Below are positions 62,370 to 64,000 of a stretch of DNA of 64,000 bases, piece by piece; the first letter of the stretch is position 1; every line of letters starts with the position of its first letter. The notes under the pieces were generated by a model. The model ran no database searches. It was given only the letters and a program-made list of their open reading frames with translations, and was not told the DNA's origin. A program made the position numbers and the translations under genes. Source of the stretch: Poa pratensis (taxonomy: Eukaryota; Streptophyta; Magnoliopsida; Poales; Poaceae); NCBI GenBank assembly GCA_947311845.1, contig CAMZMU010000063.1, positions 117,973,414 through 118,037,413 on the forward strand, in the 5' to 3' direction.

Positions 62370-64000
62370 TCAGTCTCCCCTCATGCCGCGATTCAGGAAC
62401 ACCAATCGGCTTAAGGTCAGGAATAAAGTCAACACAGAACTCAATGACCTCTTCTGTTCCATAGCCCTTGAGATGCTTCCTTCTGGCCTAGCACGGTTAT
62501 GAACATATTTCTTCAAGACTCCCATGAACCTCTCGAAGGGGAACATATTTTGTAGAAATACAGGACCGAGAATGGCAATCTCGTCGACTAGGTGAACCAG
62601 GAGATGCGTCGTAATATTGAAGAATGATGGGGGGAACACCAACTCGAAGCTGACAAGACATTGGACCACAGCCTTCTGTAAACTTGGTAGAGTTACTGGA
62701 TCGAGGAATGCACATAGCTTCACAATGGGTACTCGAACATTTTCCGGTAGAAGCCCCCTCAATGCAACCGGAAGCAACTGCGTCATAATCACGTGGCAAT
62801 CATGAGACTTCAGGTTCTGGAATTTTTTCTTTGCCATATTTATTATTCCCTTTATATTTGACGAGAAGCCAGCCGGGATCTTGATACTGCTCAGGCATTC
62901 AAAAAAGATTTCCTTCTCTGCTTTGGTAAGAGCGTAGCTGCTTAAGTATTGACGCCCTTTATCCGTCTGCTTGTTGTATGGGTCTTTCATACGTTGCTGG
63001 TCTGCCCGTGCTTCCGGTGTATCTTTTGTCTTCCCATACACGCCCAGAAAGCCTAGCAGGTTCACGCAAAGATTCTTCGTCACGTGCATCACGTCGATTG
63101 AAGACCGGACCTCTAGGACTTTCCAATAGGGTAGCTCCCAGAATATAGAGCACTTCTTCCATATGGGTACGTGGTTGTCAGCGTCATTCGGAACAGATAG
63201 ACTGCCAGGACCCTTTCCAAAGATTACTTCTAAATCCTTGACCATGTCATATATAACATCACCATCAGGGAGGTTAGGCTTCTTCCGGCGATCTGCCTCA
63301 CCGTTGAAATGCTTGCCGGGCTTTCTTACGGCATGACTGTTCGGAAGAAATCGACGATGCCCCAGGTACACATTCTTGTTTCCCAAATGTATACTTTCAG
63401 TCTTATCTAAACAGTGCGTGCATGCATTGTATCCCTTGTTTGACTGTCCTGAAATGTTACTAAGAGCAGGCCAATCATTGATGGTTATGAACAGCAACGC
63501 TCGTAGGTCAAATTCCTGTTGTTTGTGCTCATCCCACACACGTACACCTGGTTCGGACCACAACTGCAAAAGTTCATCAACTAATGGCCTTAGGTACACA
63601 TCAATGTCGTTGCCGGGTTGCTTCGGGCCTTGGATGAGCACTGGCATCATAATGAACTTCCGCTTCATGCACAACCAAGGAGGAAGGTTGTAGATACATA
63701 GAGTCACGGGCCAAGTGCTATGACTGGAGCTCTGCTCCCCAAAAGGATTAAAGCCATCTGTACTTAGACCAAATCTTAAGTTCCTTGCGTCATCTGAAAA
63801 TATCGGGAACTCTCTGTCGATTTTTCTCCACTGGGACCCATCGGCGGGGTGTCTCAACTTCCCGTCTTTCTTACGCTCTGCTTTGTGCCATCGCAACAAC
63901 CTGGCATGCTCTTTGTTTCTGAACAGACGTTTCAACCGTGGTATTATAGGAGCATACCACATCACCTTAGCAGGAACCCTCTTCCGGGGGGGCTCGTAAT
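62370..64000 (-). CDS. CACTA ORF1 transposase (Transposase_21/Tnp2 and DUF4218), N-terminus outside the window
   Basis: This is the catalytic protein of the CACTA element. The frame is open to the window edge (EPPRKRVPAKVMWYAPIIPR near the edge), so the true start lies beyond 64000. The Transposase_21 region has FGLSTDGFNPFGEQSSSHST, WPVTLCIYNLPPWLCMKRKF, MMPVLIQGPKQPGNDIDVYL and FITINDWPALSNISGQSNKG with CTHCLDKTES. Then comes DVMHVTKNLCVNLLGFLGVY. The DUF4218 region has LPVALRGLLPENVRVPIVKL and HLVDEIAILGPVFLQNMFPF with ERFMGVLKKYVHNRARPEGS. The frame ends at 62370 by a shift. Up to that point it is intact. Confidence 0.92.
   Translation of the reverse strand, partial: YEPPRKRVPAKVMWYAPIIPRLKRLFRNKEHARLLRWHKAERKKDGKLRHPADGSQWRKIDREFPIFSDDARNLRFGLSTDGFNPFGEQSSSHSTWPVTLCIYNLPPWLCMKRKFIMMPVLIQGPKQPGNDIDVYLRPLVDELLQLWSEPGVRVWDEHKQQEFDLRALLFITINDWPALSNISGQSNKGYNACTHCLDKTESIHLGNKNVYLGHRRFLPNSHAVRKPGKHFNGEADRRKKPNLPDGDVIYDMVKDLEVIFGKGPGSLSVPNDADNHVPIWKKCSIFWELPYWKVLEVRSSIDVMHVTKNLCVNLLGFLGVYGKTKDTPEARADQQRMKDPYNKQTDKGRQYLSSYALTKAEKEIFFECLSSIKIPAGFSSNIKGIINMAKKKFQNLKSHDCHVIMTQLLPVALRGLLPENVRVPIVKLCAFLDPVTLPSLQKAVVQCLVSFELVFPPSFFNITTHLLVHLVDEIAILGPVFLQNMFPFERFMGVLKKYVHNRARPEGSISRAMEQKRSLSSVLTLFLTLSRLVFLNRGMRGD

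Larger units (their letters stand above)
46755..64000 (-). mobile_element. CACTA (En/Spm) DNA transposon, truncated by the window edge
   Basis: Starts at 46755 with CACTGGTAGAAAA, the conserved CACTA terminus, followed by subterminal repeats around the core GGTCCCGGTT. It continues past 64000. On the minus strand the order is ORF1 transposase (Transposase_21, DUF4218, DUF4216), an unknown small ORF, then ORF2 (Transposase_24-type plus Ulp1 protease). This is the layout of large grass CACTA elements of the Caspar/Jorge kind. About 9.7 kb of this element is visible after removing the nested 7.6 kb gypsy element. The opposite terminus and the 3-bp TSD cannot be checked here. Confidence 0.88.

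Noticed and set aside
1..64000. CRISPR arrays, bacterial operons, tRNA or rRNA genes
   Set aside because: No regularly spaced direct repeats with unique spacers, no prokaryotic gene organisation, and no tRNA or rRNA sequence recognised. tRNA-like 12-18-mers are retrotransposon primer-binding sites.

Overview
This is plant nuclear DNA. It is almost certainly from a large-genome grass of the wheat/barley tribe (Triticeae). The reasons are nested LTR retrotransposons with perfect 5-bp target-site duplications (TSDs), Stowaway MITEs with CTCCCT termini and TA duplications, a CACTA element with the 'tagtcccggtt' type of subterminal repeat, and one spliced host gene whose exons read as grass ORC6. 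There are no bacterial operons, CRISPR arrays, rRNA or tRNA genes.

Layout. 1-1.87 kb: broken PIF/Harbinger transposase. 1.87-29.8 kb: three diverged copies (A, B, C) of an unidentified ~1.6 kb unit. Copy A has been split by a short LINE fragment (TSD of 13 bp). That LINE was hit by an Athila-like gypsy element (3367-12857, minus strand, TSD GCGGC), whose right LTR was in turn hit by a 1.65 kb solo LTR (10374-12019, TSD TTCCC). Copy A was also hit by a 13 kb Tat-lineage gypsy element (13210-26255, minus strand, TSD CATAT). That element carries gag, protease, RT, two RNase H domains and integrase, plus a multi-exon gene on the opposite strand with its own TATA box.

31.1-33.5 kb: the only recognisable host gene, ORC6 (origin recognition complex subunit 6), minus strand, ten exons, with E2F-type sites around its start. 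33.86-43.33 kb: a hAT-like non-autonomous transposon (8-bp TSD) containing a defective copia element (34190-42602, minus). The copia RNase H gene is split by a 4.3 kb TG..CA insertion (34852-39197, TSD TGGAC) that looks like a solo LTR of a LARD/Sukkula type. 43.4-46.75 kb: unassigned sequence with microsatellites.

46755 to beyond the right edge: a large CACTA (En/Spm) transposon, minus strand. It has an ORF1 transposase (62370-64000 plus 61508-62191) and an ORF2 with a Transposase_24-type region followed by an Ulp1/C48 cysteine-protease domain (50.5-47.4 kb). Between them lie a small unknown acidic ORF (52.3-52.8 kb), a divergent promoter region, and two tandem copies of a long hairpin-forming repeat. 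A second Tat-lineage gypsy element (53566-61144, plus strand, TSD AAACG) has inserted in the loop of the second hairpin copy.

The most interesting items are the hairpin repeat pair with its own upstream TATA box inside the CACTA element, the spliced antisense gene in the Tat element, the gag reading frames that start inside the LTR and read through the primer-binding site in both Tat elements, and an awkward exon 1/exon 2 junction in ORC6. All assignments come from reading the sequence and from remembered family features; no database search was run.
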